From UBA5336 sp964492485 (GTDB lineage Bacteria > Pseudomonadota > Alphaproteobacteria > Caulobacterales > Hyphomonadaceae): a stretch of 62,865 nucleotides of DNA. The notes under the pieces were generated by a model. The model was not told the DNA's origin. It did not search any database and saw only the letters and a list, made by a program, of their open reading frames with translations. The stretch's first letter is position 1, and the number at the start of each line of letters is the position of its first letter. Shown piece by piece: positions 1 to 7,871 of the stretch. A program made the translations under genes and the position numbers. The stretch is from the NCBI GenBank assembly GCA_964492485.1, contig CAZBKM010000015.1, positions 1 to 62,865 on the forward strand. The letters run 5' to 3'.

Positions 1-1192
1 TCAAGAAGGAGCAGGGGATCGACCTGCGCAAGGACAAGCTCGCCCTGCAGCGCCTGAAAGAAGAAGCGGAGAAGGCGAAGAAGGAACTGTCCTCAGCCTC
101 GTCCTACGAGGTAAACCTGCCCTTCATCACCGCCGACCAGAGCGGGCCCAAGCATCTGAACATCAAGCTCAGCCGGGCCAAGTTCGAGAGCCTGGTGGAC
201 GACCTCGTGAAGCGGACCATCGAGCCGTGCCGGAAGGCGCTGTCTGATGCCGGCAAGTCCGCCTCCGACATTGACGATGTCGTGCTGGTCGGCGGGATGA
301 CCCGCATGCCGGCTGTTCAAGAAGCGGTCACGGATNNNNNNNNNNACCGCACAAGGGCGTCAACCCGGACGAGGTCGTGGCCATCGGGGCAGCGATCCAG
401 GGCGGCGTGCTCCAGGGCGACGTGAAGGACGTTGTCCTGCTGGACGTGACGCCTCTGTCTCTGGGGATCGAGACGCTGGGCGGCGTGTTCACGCGCCTCA
501 TCGATCGCAACACGACGATTCCGACGAAAAAGTCGCAGGTCTTCTCGACGGCCGAGGACAACCAGCCCGCCGTCACCATCAAGGTGGTTCAGGGCGAGCG
601 CGAAATGGCCGCCGACAACAAGCTGCTCGGCCTGTTCAACCTTGAGGGCATTCCGCCGGCACCGCGCGGCGTGCCGCAGATCGAGGTCACCTTCGACATT
701 GACGCAAACGGCATCGTCAACGTCTCGGCGCGCGATCAGGCCAGCGGCAAGGAACAGCGGATCACCATCCAGGCCGATGGCGGTCTGTCCGAGGAGGACA
801 TCAAGACGATGATGGCCGATGCGGAGAAGAACGCCGCAGAGGACAAGAAGCGCCGGGAACTGGTCGAAGCGAAGAACAATGCCGAAGCCCTGGCGCACCA
901 GTCAGAAAAGCAGCTCGACGAGCACGGCGACAAGGTCTCCGACGAAGTCAAGGACGAGATCCGCACCGCCATCAGCGCGCTGCGTACGGCAGCGGAAGGC
1001 GACGATGTGGAAGACATCCAGTCCAAGCATAATGCGCTGATGCAGTCGGCCATGAAGCTGGGCGAGGCGATCTATGCCCAGCAGCAGCAGCAGACGGCCG
1101 AGGCCGATGCGGCCAGCGACGCAGCCAGGGATGACGACGTGGTCGATGCCGACTTCGAGGAAGTCGACGGCGACGATCAGAAGCGCGCCTGA
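1..1192 (+). CDS. dnaK: DnaK (Hsp70 chaperone), 3' part, interrupted by an assembly gap
   Basis: Cytosolic ATP-dependent protein-folding chaperone; the start lies before the window. The reading phase from base 3 gives the end of the ATPase domain (ITADQSGPKHLN, VLVGGMTRMP). After the gap the phase at base 347 gives PHKGVNPDEV, the interdomain linker region (VVLLDVTPLSLG), the substrate-binding sandwich (TTIPTKKSQVF), the helical lid, and the typical acidic tail DVVDADFEEV. The two phases differ only because ten Ns stand in for missing bases (see the gap entry), so this is not a frameshifted pseudogene. A strong terminator follows the TGA; no dnaJ follows. Confidence 0.96.
336..345. other. Assembly gap (10 N) inside dnaK
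   Basis: Ten Ns lie between the codon for Asp (333-335) and the base at 346, which is the last base of a codon. DnaK proteins have about five residues (FFGKE) between these points, so about 14 bases are expected. Ten does not keep the frame, so the run is a placeholder of arbitrary length. Confidence 0.95.
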
Positions 1193-1229
1193 TCCTGCAA
1201 CGGCCCGACCGAAACGGCGACCGACACGG

Positions 1230-1260
1230 CCCCCCGTCAGTCCGTTCTGGCGGGGGGTTT
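1230..1260 (+). terminator. Intrinsic terminator after dnaK
   Basis: An 11-bp stem (CCCCCCGTCAG paired with CTGGCGGGGGG, one G-T pair), a 6-base loop and a short T run (TTTG) begin 37 bases after the dnaK stop. There is no T run on the other side, so it serves dnaK rather than the convergent kdsD. Confidence 0.85.
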
Positions 1261-1322
1261 GTCCGTCGGATGGGCCAACCGGAGACCCGGAGCGGCCCAG
1301 AACCCCAACCCGGCGTCCGGCC

Positions 1323-2285
1323 TCAGGTCACACCTGCCCTCAGGAAATCGTGCATGTGGACGAGTCCCACGGGCCGTGCGTCATCCTGGCAAACGACCAG
1401 CTGCGTGATCTTGCGCGTGTTCATCATGGCGAGGGCTGCAGAGGCGAGCATATCGGGCGACGCTGTCACCGGATTGCGGGTCATGGCCTCGTCCACGGTC
1501 CGGGCGGTGCGCGCCTGGGCCACCAGGCGGCGCACGTCGCCATCCGTGAGGATCCCCGCAAGCGTGCCATTACTGGCCGTGACGGCAACGCAGCCGAAGC
1601 CTTTGTCCGACATCACCGCAAGCGCGGTCTGAAGCGCCACGCCGGTGTCGACGCGCGGAAAGGCCTCGCCCTCATGCATGAGGTCGCCGACGCGCTTGAG
1701 CAGCGCACCCAGCTTGCCGCCGGGATGGAAGGTTCTGAAATCGTCGGCCGTGAAGCCGCGACGTTCCAGAACGGCGACCGCCAGCGCATCGCCCAGCGCC
1801 ATCATCAGCGTCGTCGAGGTGGTCGGCGCGCGGGTCTGGGCACAGGCTTCCGGCGCATCGGGCAAGGCAAGCACCGTATCGCTGGCCCGGCCCAGCACGC
1901 TGTCGGCCACAGCGGTCATGGCGATCAGGGGGATCTCGAAGCGCCGGGTATAGGCGATCAGGTCCGAGAGTTCCTGGGTCTCTCCGGATCGCGACAGGGC
2001 CACAACGACGTCGCCCGGCGTGACCATGCCGAGGTCGCCATGGCTGGCTTCCGTAGGATGGATGTAGAGCGCCGGCGTGCCCGTGGAGGCCAGCGTGGCG
2101 GCGATCTTCCGCGCCACGTGGCCCGACTTGCCCACCCCGGCCACGACCACGCGGCCAGACGCGCTGAGTAGCTGGTCAACGGCCGCCAGGAACGGGGCGC
2201 CAAGGCCGTCGCGCAAAGCCTTCAAGGCATCCGCTTCGATGTCGATCACCCGGCGGGCCGCCTGCAATGTGTCGTTCCCGGTCAT
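1323..2285 (-). CDS. kdsD: Arabinose-5-phosphate isomerase (KdsD/KpsF family)
   Basis: Cytosolic sugar-phosphate isomerase that turns D-ribulose 5-phosphate into D-arabinose 5-phosphate, the entry step to Kdo for lipopolysaccharide. The 320-residue protein has an N-terminal SIS domain (about 35-190) with GVGKSGHVARK, SHGDLGM and SRSGET, then two CBS domains to the C-terminus. Length is normal for the family. Its ATG overlaps the stop of the upstream gene by four bases (ATGA), so the two are probably translated together. A GutQ or KpsF paralogue cannot be told apart from sequence alone. Confidence 0.92.
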   Translation of the reverse strand: MTGNDTLQAARRVIDIEADALKALRDGLGAPFLAAVDQLLSASGRVVVAGVGKSGHVARKIAATLASTGTPALYIHPTEASHGDLGMVTPGDVVVALSRSGETQELSDLIAYTRRFEIPLIAMTAVADSVLGRASDTVLALPDAPEACAQTRAPTTSTTLMMALGDALAVAVLERRGFTADDFRTFHPGGKLGALLKRVGDLMHEGEAFPRVDTGVALQTALAVMSDKGFGCVAVTASNGTLAGILTDGDVRRLVAQARTARTVDEAMTRNPVTASPDMLASAALAMMNTRKITQLVVCQDDARPVGLVHMHDFLRAGVT

Positions 2286-2881
2286 CGGGATACCTCGCTC
2301 CAGCGTTCGCCACGCTCAAACACGACGCGGCGTATCACGACCGCCGCACCACCGGCCGCGGGCCAGGGGCGGACGGCCAGATAGTCGAGACCGTTCGCGC
2401 CGAGCTTCGGCGGCACCCTGTAGGTGAATGCGTAGGTCGCCCACTCCGCGCCCAGATCGAACGCCTGCCACCCCGATTCGCCGTCTCGCCCCGTCGAGTA
2501 GTTCAGTTCCAGCCTGTCAGCGGGCCGATCCGGCGCTGCGCGAGCCTCGACGCTCACGGTCACCACATGGGCCCCGAAGGCCTGCTCGACGTCGGCCTCG
2601 ATCGGAAAATGCGGGCCGATGACGGGATCATCGGGCAGGCTCGCGCCCGTGGCTGCGATGCGCAGACGCGGCGGCCCGCCGCCCGTCAGGAGCGTGCGTT
2701 CTGCGCCGCTGCCTGGGTCAAGACGATTGAGGTCCATGCCGGCGACCTCGATCCGTTCATACGACCCCATGCCGACACTGACCGGCCCGTCGGGGCGCGC
2801 GCCATGGGCGGGCAGCAGCGCCAGGCCGACCAGTGCGGCCGCCAACAGAAGGGCCAGGGGATAGAAATAGCGGTCTCGCAC
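2282..2881 (-). CDS. Exported or membrane-anchored protein of unknown function, coupled to kdsD
   Basis: 199 residues. An N-terminal hydrophobic helix (about residues 7-24, LALLLAAALVGLALL) is a signal peptide or anchor; the rest is soluble and beta-rich. The GTG start at 2881 is preceded by a good ribosome site (GGAGAGGA). It ends inside the kdsD start (ATGA). The position upstream of kdsD suggests a cell-envelope polysaccharide role, but I do not recognise LptC or another Lpt protein here. A jelly-roll or carbohydrate-binding fold is only a guess from the strand-rich pattern. Confidence 0.75.
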   Translation of the reverse strand: MRDRYFYPLALLLAAALVGLALLPAHGARPDGPVSVGMGSYERIEVAGMDLNRLDPGSGAERTLLTGGGPPRLRIAATGASLPDDPVIGPHFPIEADVEQAFGAHVVTVSVEARAAPDRPADRLELNYSTGRDGESGWQAFDLGAEWATYAFTYRVPPKLGANGLDYLAVRPWPAAGGAAVVIRRVVFERGERWSEVSR

Positions 2882-3074
2882 GAACGATCCTCTCCGGAGG
2901 CAACGGCGCCGGCGGCTTGGCTGAGACCGGCGCCCGCGTCAAGGCGCGGCCGCCAGCGCGCGCAGCGCACCAGACCCGCGCGCCGCCGATTGGCAAATCA
3001 CCCGGGACCTTGATAGCAACGGGATGGCCCGCTTGGCGAGCCAATTGAATCCCGGTTTCAGAGGCGGAGTGGGC

Positions 3075-4214
3075 ATGGCCTTCAAGGCGTTGCAAAGGCG
3101 GGCGCGCGAGGCGAGGCGCTGGCTGTTCGATCGGTGCCTGCCGCTTTGGAGCGAGGCGGGGCTCCACCGGGACGGGCGGTTCCACGAGGCCCTGGAAGTT
3201 TCCTGCAGGCCGGCGGACGGCTACGCGTCAGAAACGCTCACGCAAGCTGCACAGACAGCCGCGTTCGCCACCGCCTACCGGCTTGGCTGGCAACCGGAAA
3301 CCGCCCGGAGCCTGTGCGACTCCGGGCTCGAGCTCCTGCGCGGCGCCGCGCGTCGGTCCGATGGACTCTATCGCGCAACGCTTCCCGAGCCGGGCGGTGC
3401 CAGCATCGACGACGCGCCCGATCTCGCCGCCACAGCCGCCGCCCTTTCCGCCTGCGCGCATCTGATCCGGGCCGATGAGCGGTTCCGCAGCCCCGTGCTC
3501 GCGCTCACGCGGCCCACGCTGATGCGCCTCGACCGGACCCTCAGGGATCCGCGTGGCGGCGGCTATCTCGATCGGCTCCCGCCGCCGGCGCTGCGGACGG
3601 AGGCCGCCCAGCGCTGGTTTCTGGACGCCTGCCTCGACCTCGCCGGCGTCGACCAGGCCGGCGGGCACATGGGACGCGCCGGGTCCCAGGTCGCCCTGTT
3701 TCTAAGCCGTCTGCGACAACCCGAAACCGGGCTGGTGGCCAACAGCTACCGACCCGACTGGACGCCCGCCATCCAGGACGGGGTCTCACCCGCGGTCCAG
3801 CTTGCCTGGGCGGTGCAACTGATCCGCCATGCGCACCGGCTTGGCAGCGCACGCCCGGAGGAGGCCGAGCGGCTCTACAGGTTCGCCGTTTCGGCGGCTG
3901 GCCCCCAGGGGCGTATCCCTGACCGGTGCGCGCCCGACGGCACCTGGCGGGATGGCTCCTGCTCGGTCGCCGCCCAGGCCGTCGCGCTGGAGGCACACCT
4001 CTGCCACCTCGACGCCGCCGACCCAGACCAGGAGATCGTCAAGGCGGCCTGCGACAGTTTCGACGTGCTCATGGATGACCATCTTACGCGCGAGGGGGGA
4101 TGGATCGAGGCCTACGACCCCGATGGCCAACCGGTCCTGGATGTCATGCCTGCCGCCACCATTTGGCCGCTGACCCGCGCGCTCGCCGCGCTTTTGCCCC
4201 TTGCGGAGGCTTGA
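3075..4214 (+). CDS. N-acylglucosamine 2-epimerase (AGE) family protein
   Basis: 379 residues, predicted cytosolic (alpha/alpha)6-barrel of the AGE / mannose isomerase family, which interconverts sugars at C2. Family-like stretches are WLFDRCLPLW near the N-terminus, RWFLDACLDL mid-protein, and GGWIEAYD with ATIWPLTRAL at the C-terminus. I chose the ATG at 3075 because AGGCGGAG lies just before it; an in-frame ATG at 3024 would add 17 residues. Substrate is unknown, and family members act on GlcNAc/ManNAc, mannose or cellobiose. gpmA follows after 108 bases on the same strand. Confidence 0.8.
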   Translation: MAFKALQRRAREARRWLFDRCLPLWSEAGLHRDGRFHEALEVSCRPADGYASETLTQAAQTAAFATAYRLGWQPETARSLCDSGLELLRGAARRSDGLYRATLPEPGGASIDDAPDLAATAAALSACAHLIRADERFRSPVLALTRPTLMRLDRTLRDPRGGGYLDRLPPPALRTEAAQRWFLDACLDLAGVDQAGGHMGRAGSQVALFLSRLRQPETGLVANSYRPDWTPAIQDGVSPAVQLAWAVQLIRHAHRLGSARPEEAERLYRFAVSAAGPQGRIPDRCAPDGTWRDGSCSVAAQAVALEAHLCHLDAADPDQEIVKAACDSFDVLMDDHLTREGGWIEAYDPDGQPVLDVMPAATIWPLTRALAALLPLAEA

Positions 4215-4322
4215 TCGGCGCCGCTATGGCAGCCCATAGACAGACGCCACCCGAAACGCTGGCGCAGCGCCGCGAGTCGCCGTGCCCAGACGAGGCCGAA
4301 AGGCCAGGAGACAGAGACCGCC

Positions 4323-5039
4323 ATGACCACCCTCGCTCTCATCCGGCACGGCCAGAGCGCCTGGAATCTGGAGAACCGTTTCACCGGATGGTGGGATGTG
4401 GACCTGACCGAGACCGGCGAAGCCGAGGCACGGCGCGCCGGCGCGCTTCTGGCCGAGCAGGGCGGCGATTTCCGCCAGGCTTTCGCCAGCGTCCAGACGC
4501 GCGCCATACGCACCCTTTGGCTCGCGCTCCACGAAATGGGCCGTGCCTGGATCCCCGTGGAAAAGGACTGGCGGCTGAACGAGCGCCACTATGGCGGTCT
4601 GACCGGCCTGGACAAGGCCGAGACGGCCGCGCGCCACGGCGACGAACAGGTGCGCATCTGGCGACGCAGTTACGACACGCCGCCGCCACCTCTGGAACCC
4701 GGCAGTCCCTATGACCTGTCGGACGATCCGCGGTATGCCGGCGTCGACGTCCCGACAACCGAGAGCCTCAAGCTGACCCTGGAGCGGGTCATTCCCTATT
4801 GGAGCCGGCGAATTGCCCCGGTCCTGTCCGGCGGCACGCACACGCTGATCGCGGCCCATGGAAACTCCTTGCGTGCCCTGGTCAAGCACCTGTTCAACGT
4901 TCCGGACGAGACGATCACGGGCGTCGAGATCCCGACGGGCAACCCGCTTCTGATCGAACTCGACGACGCGCTGCGCCCCGTCGCTGCGCGGTACCTGGAC
5001 GCGACGCGCGCGACCGACCTTCCGGACCTGCCGGGATGA
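4323..5039 (+). CDS. gpmA: 2,3-bisphosphoglycerate-dependent phosphoglycerate mutase
   Basis: Glycolytic enzyme interconverting 3- and 2-phosphoglycerate in the cytosol. 238 residues with the histidine-phosphatase signature IRHGQSAWN (phospho-His at residue 9), FTGWWDVDL, NERHYGGLTG and the second catalytic histidine in AAHGNSLR. Slightly shorter than E. coli GpmA (about 250), lacking part of the C-terminal tail. A ribosome site (GGAGA) precedes the ATG. The stop overlaps the start of the next gene (ATGA), so gpmA, the deaminase and the glycosyltransferase form an overlapping three-gene unit. Confidence 0.93.
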   Translation: MTTLALIRHGQSAWNLENRFTGWWDVDLTETGEAEARRAGALLAEQGGDFRQAFASVQTRAIRTLWLALHEMGRAWIPVEKDWRLNERHYGGLTGLDKAETAARHGDEQVRIWRRSYDTPPPPLEPGSPYDLSDDPRYAGVDVPTTESLKLTLERVIPYWSRRIAPVLSGGTHTLIAAHGNSLRALVKHLFNVPDETITGVEIPTGNPLLIELDDALRPVAARYLDATRATDLPDLPG

Positions 5040-5533
5040 GCCAGCGCGGCGACCGCCGGCACATGGGCCGTGCGCTCGCGCTGGCGCGTGCCCAGGCCGG
5101 GCGGACAGGCGAGAATCCGGCCGTGGGCTGCGTGATCCTCGATGCGTGGGGTCTGCCCGTTGCCGAAGCGGCCACGGCCGATGGCGGCCGCCCCCATGCG
5201 GAGGAACAGGCCCTGGAGGCCGCCGGCGCGCGCGCAGAAGGCGGTACGGCCTATGTGACCCTGGAACCCTGCCGCGAGCGCACCTCCGGCGCCCCCGCCT
5301 GCAGCGATCGACTTGCCCGCGCCGGCCTTGCCCGGATCGTCGTGGCCTGCAGGGACACCCACCCCAATGGCTCGGGCGGTCTCGCCCGGCTTGCGGAAGC
5401 CGGCATTCGCGTCGATCTGGGCCTTAAGGGCCGGGCGGCGCGGCGGCTCTATCGGAACTTCCTCGAACATGCCAAGACCCTCGGCTCGACGGTTTTCGAA
5501 GGGGATACGCCGCGTGTCGACCGCGAGACCTGA
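5036..5533 (+). CDS. Stand-alone RibD-type deaminase domain
   Basis: 165 residues matching only the N-terminal deaminase half of RibD, which removes the amino group from the pyrimidine intermediate of riboflavin synthesis. Zinc-site motifs are complete: PHAEEQAL (His-Ala-Glu) and LEPCRERTSGAPACSD (Pro-Cys with a second Cys), plus ENPAVGCVI. The reductase half found in ordinary RibD (about 360 residues) is missing and does not follow downstream. The start ATG overlaps the gpmA stop; the 3' end overlaps the next gene by 20 bases. A role in another nucleoside or pterin deamination is possible. Confidence 0.85.
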   Translation: MSQRGDRRHMGRALALARAQAGRTGENPAVGCVILDAWGLPVAEAATADGGRPHAEEQALEAAGARAEGGTAYVTLEPCRERTSGAPACSDRLARAGLARIVVACRDTHPNGSGGLARLAEAGIRVDLGLKGRAARRLYRNFLEHAKTLGSTVFEGDTPRVDRET

Positions 5534-6299
5534 TCTGAGCGTCCTGATCCCCTTTCACAATGAGGCCGGAAACGTCCTGCCCGTGCTGGACGAGGTGCAT
5601 TCGGTGCTGGAAGGCATCGCGTTCGAGGTCATCGCGGTCAATGACGGCTCGAACGATGCCACAGCGCAGGAACTGGACGAAGCCCGGTCGCGCTGGCCGC
5701 ACACCGTGACGGTCCGCACGCATGTCGAACGGGCTGGAAAGTCGGCAGCGCTCTTCACAGGTCTGCGCGCGGTGAGGGGCGACTGGGTCCAGCTCCTGGA
5801 TGGTGATGGCCAGAACGACCCCGCAGATACGCGCCGCATCTGGGACGAGATCATCGTCCCCGGCCCTTCGCCCGGATTGGGCCTGATCGCAGGGCGGCGC
5901 ACGGGCCGAAACGATGGCGGATTCAAGTGGCTGCAATCGCGCATCGCCAATGGGGTGCGCCGGTTCGTCCTTCAGGATGCGTCCACCGACACCGGATGCG
6001 GCTTCAAGCTGATCCGGACTCGGGCCTTTCAGGACCTGCCCTTCTTTGCCTCCATGCACCGCTTCCTTCCTGCACTGGTCAAGCGGGCCGGCTGGACGGT
6101 GTGGGAGTTGCCCGTCAACGACCGGCCGCGCCGGCATGGTCGGTCGAAGTACGGGTTCTGGGACCGGCTCGGTGCGGGGCTTTTCGATCTGGTGGGGCTG
6201 TTCTGGCTGGTGCGCCGGGGTGGATACGGACTGGCGCTGGAAAGCGGCGACCCGCGCCTCGACATTGAGCGGACCGAAGCGCCGGGCGCGAAGGATTGA
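5514..6299 (+). CDS. Family 2 glycosyltransferase (polyprenyl-phosphate sugar transferase type)
   Basis: 261 residues, GT-A fold. It resembles dolichyl/undecaprenyl-phosphate mannosyl or glucosyl transferases: LSVLIPFHNE at the N-terminus, VNDGSNDAT, the metal-binding DGDGQNDP, and a C-terminal RRHGRSKYG stretch typical of this subgroup. There is no clear pair of C-terminal membrane helices, only one hydrophobic stretch (LFDLVGLFWLV). The GTG start at 5514 has AAGGGGA eight bases upstream and overlaps the previous gene. Probably makes a lipid-linked sugar for envelope glycans; the donor sugar is unknown. Confidence 0.85.
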   Translation: MSTARPDLSVLIPFHNEAGNVLPVLDEVHSVLEGIAFEVIAVNDGSNDATAQELDEARSRWPHTVTVRTHVERAGKSAALFTGLRAVRGDWVQLLDGDGQNDPADTRRIWDEIIVPGPSPGLGLIAGRRTGRNDGGFKWLQSRIANGVRRFVLQDASTDTGCGFKLIRTRAFQDLPFFASMHRFLPALVKRAGWTVWELPVNDRPRRHGRSKYGFWDRLGAGLFDLVGLFWLVRRGGYGLALESGDPRLDIERTEAPGAKD

Positions 6300-6396
6300 T
6301 GCAAGCGCGGAGCAAGCGAACCCGTTCGCGAACGGGAACCTGCACCAGGCCCAGGCCCCGAAGCGACCCGCTTGAGTAAACCGAAAGGCTGACGCG
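6300..6396 (+). repeat. Intergenic repeat, type B, between two convergent stop codons
   Basis: Fills the whole gap between the TGA at 6297-6299 and the minus-strand TGA at 6397-6399. It shares the B core (gGAGCAArCG ... CGTTCGCGAACGG ... GAAAG.C.G.CGCGTCAGG) with copies near 26.1, 52.7, 57.5 and 61.7 kb. This copy carries a perfect palindrome around CCGTTCGCGAACGG. Confidence 0.7.
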
Positions 6397-6939
6397 TCAG
6401 GGGGCGTCGCGGCCGGGGTCCGACCACGTCTCCCAGTCCGCCACGACAAGCCGGCCCGCCGCCAGGTCGACGACCGGCACGTCCGCCCGCGTGAACGGCA
6501 CAAACACGCTGCGCCGCCCGTCTGCCAGCATCACCTCAATCAGGTCGCCCGCGCCGAAATCCTGAATGGCGCGCACGGTGCCGACGGGCGCATGGCCGCC
6601 TGCGAACACGGACAGGCCGACCAGATCCTCGATGTAGAATTCGTCCTCGTCCGGCTCTGGCAGTGCGGCGCGCGGCACATGCAGGCGACGGCCCTTCATG
6701 GCTTCCCAGTCCTCCCGGCTTCGCGGGCGTACCGGTGTCACCACGAGCGCCTGGGGTCCGGGACGGATCGCAGCCGCACGCAGGACCTCCACGCCCGTGT
6801 CATCCAGCAATGGCCCGTAGGCGAAACACGCCTCCGGCTCTGCGGTGAAACTCTTCACCCGGACATCGCCGCGCACCCCATGGGCGCCAGCGATCGCGGC
6901 GACGACGACGAGACGCGACGGCGGCTTGCTGGCAGGCAT
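6397..6939 (-). CDS. rimM: 16S rRNA processing protein RimM
   Basis: 30S ribosome maturation factor that binds S19 and helps 16S rRNA processing. 180 residues: an N-terminal RimM beta-barrel (VVVAAIAGAHGVRGDVRVKS, about 10-95), then a PRC-barrel (FYIEDLVGLSVF onward) ending in a WETWSDP-type tail. It lies downstream of rpsP, as usual, but a crystallin gene intervenes. The customary trmD and rplS do not follow; the next gene is convergent. Confidence 0.92.
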   Translation of the reverse strand: MPASKPPSRLVVVAAIAGAHGVRGDVRVKSFTAEPEACFAYGPLLDDTGVEVLRAAAIRPGPQALVVTPVRPRSREDWEAMKGRRLHVPRAALPEPDEDEFYIEDLVGLSVFAGGHAPVGTVRAIQDFGAGDLIEVMLADGRRSVFVPFTRADVPVVDLAAGRLVVADWETWSDPGRDAP

Positions 6940-6945
6940 CGGGCC

Positions 6946-7764
6946 TCAGTACCTGTGCCCGGTTCCGGAAACCGGACGCGCGGACGTGATGTTGTCATTC
7001 ATGCCAATGTCCTTCAGTCGAAACACGGATCCTTCGACAATGCGGCAGCGACCCCGGAACCCGGGATGTTCACATACCTGCCACGCCCCGTGCCCTCGGA
7101 CCCGCAGGGAACTCGCCACATCGTTAAACCGGAGATCGTTGAGATGGTAGACCGGCCCCTCGATGGACAGCACATGGCCGCGGCCATCGGGGTCGGAGAA
7201 CAGTGTCAGCGCGCCTGACATTCGCCCTGCTCCCTTGCCCGATCCATAGGGAGTGCCCCGGTCATCGGGGACATGGGCATAGGGCCACGGCCGGGGCGAC
7301 AGATAGCTCGACTGTGGCCCCTCGTCCCATCCGCTGGCATGTAGCGGGCGCAGCGACGTGATGCGGTCGTTCAGGCCGATCCGGTGTGTATCGGGAAGAT
7401 CGCCACGCACGATCGCGCAGCGGCCGCGATAGCCGGGGTCTGCGCACACTTCCCAGATGCCTGAACGGATCTCGATCGAGGAAATCTCGTCATTCAGCCA
7501 GGTGTCGGACAGATTGTTGACCGGGGCGGCAATGCGAAGGCCCCGCCCCGCAAAGCCCTGATCAGGATAGGCAATCAACTCCGGTCCCCAGGACGGGCCA
7601 CGCCAGGAGCCGTGGCTGCGGTCGGGGCCGCCCGCGAGCTCGCCGCCATGGCCCTGGGCGTACATCTGCCCCCGGGCAGGCGCTGCCGACAGGATCACAA
7701 GACTTGAAAGCGCCAGGACAGGCATCAGGCTGCGGCGAAGGATGCGGCGGGTCTTCGGACTCAT
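6946..7764 (-). CDS. Secreted beta/gamma-crystallin-like calcium-binding protein
   Basis: 272 residues. Signal peptide at about 1-32 (hydrophobic LALSSLVILSAAPA, cleavage near ARG). A Gly/Ser-rich spacer is followed by two crystallin domains at about 62-141 and 186-264, each with two Greek-key motifs. All four calcium signatures (N/D-N/D-x-x-S/T-S) are present: NDEISS (91-96), NDRITS (132-137), NDVASS (214-219) and NDNITS (256-261). Paired cysteines (VCADPGYRGRC, VCEHPGFRGRC) probably form disulfides in the periplasm or outside. I chose the ATG at 7764 because GGGAGG lies before it. It sits 6 bases from rimM inside the rpsP operon. Function unknown beyond probable Ca2+ binding. Confidence 0.9.
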   Translation of the reverse strand: MSPKTRRILRRSLMPVLALSSLVILSAAPARGQMYAQGHGGELAGGPDRSHGSWRGPSWGPELIAYPDQGFAGRGLRIAAPVNNLSDTWLNDEISSIEIRSGIWEVCADPGYRGRCAIVRGDLPDTHRIGLNDRITSLRPLHASGWDEGPQSSYLSPRPWPYAHVPDDRGTPYGSGKGAGRMSGALTLFSDPDGRGHVLSIEGPVYHLNDLRFNDVASSLRVRGHGAWQVCEHPGFRGRCRIVEGSVFRLKDIGMNDNITSARPVSGTGHRY

Positions 7765-7871
7765 CAGGGCCTCCCGAGTATGGTGGCCCGATCCTCGCCT
7801 GTCGTGTCTGAACCGGGACGGCACGCGCCGTTCACCCGATATTCGGGCGCCGCGCGTGCCGAACCTCAGGC

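Noticed and set aside
336..900. DnaK pseudogene by frameshift.
   Set aside because: The phase change coincides exactly with the N run; both flanks are fully conserved DnaK.
1074..3013. Long open frames on the plus strand opposite kdsD and the exported protein.
   Set aside because: They are mirror frames caused by high GC at codon third positions, have Arg/Pro/Ala-rich nonsense composition, and oppose genes with clear family motifs.
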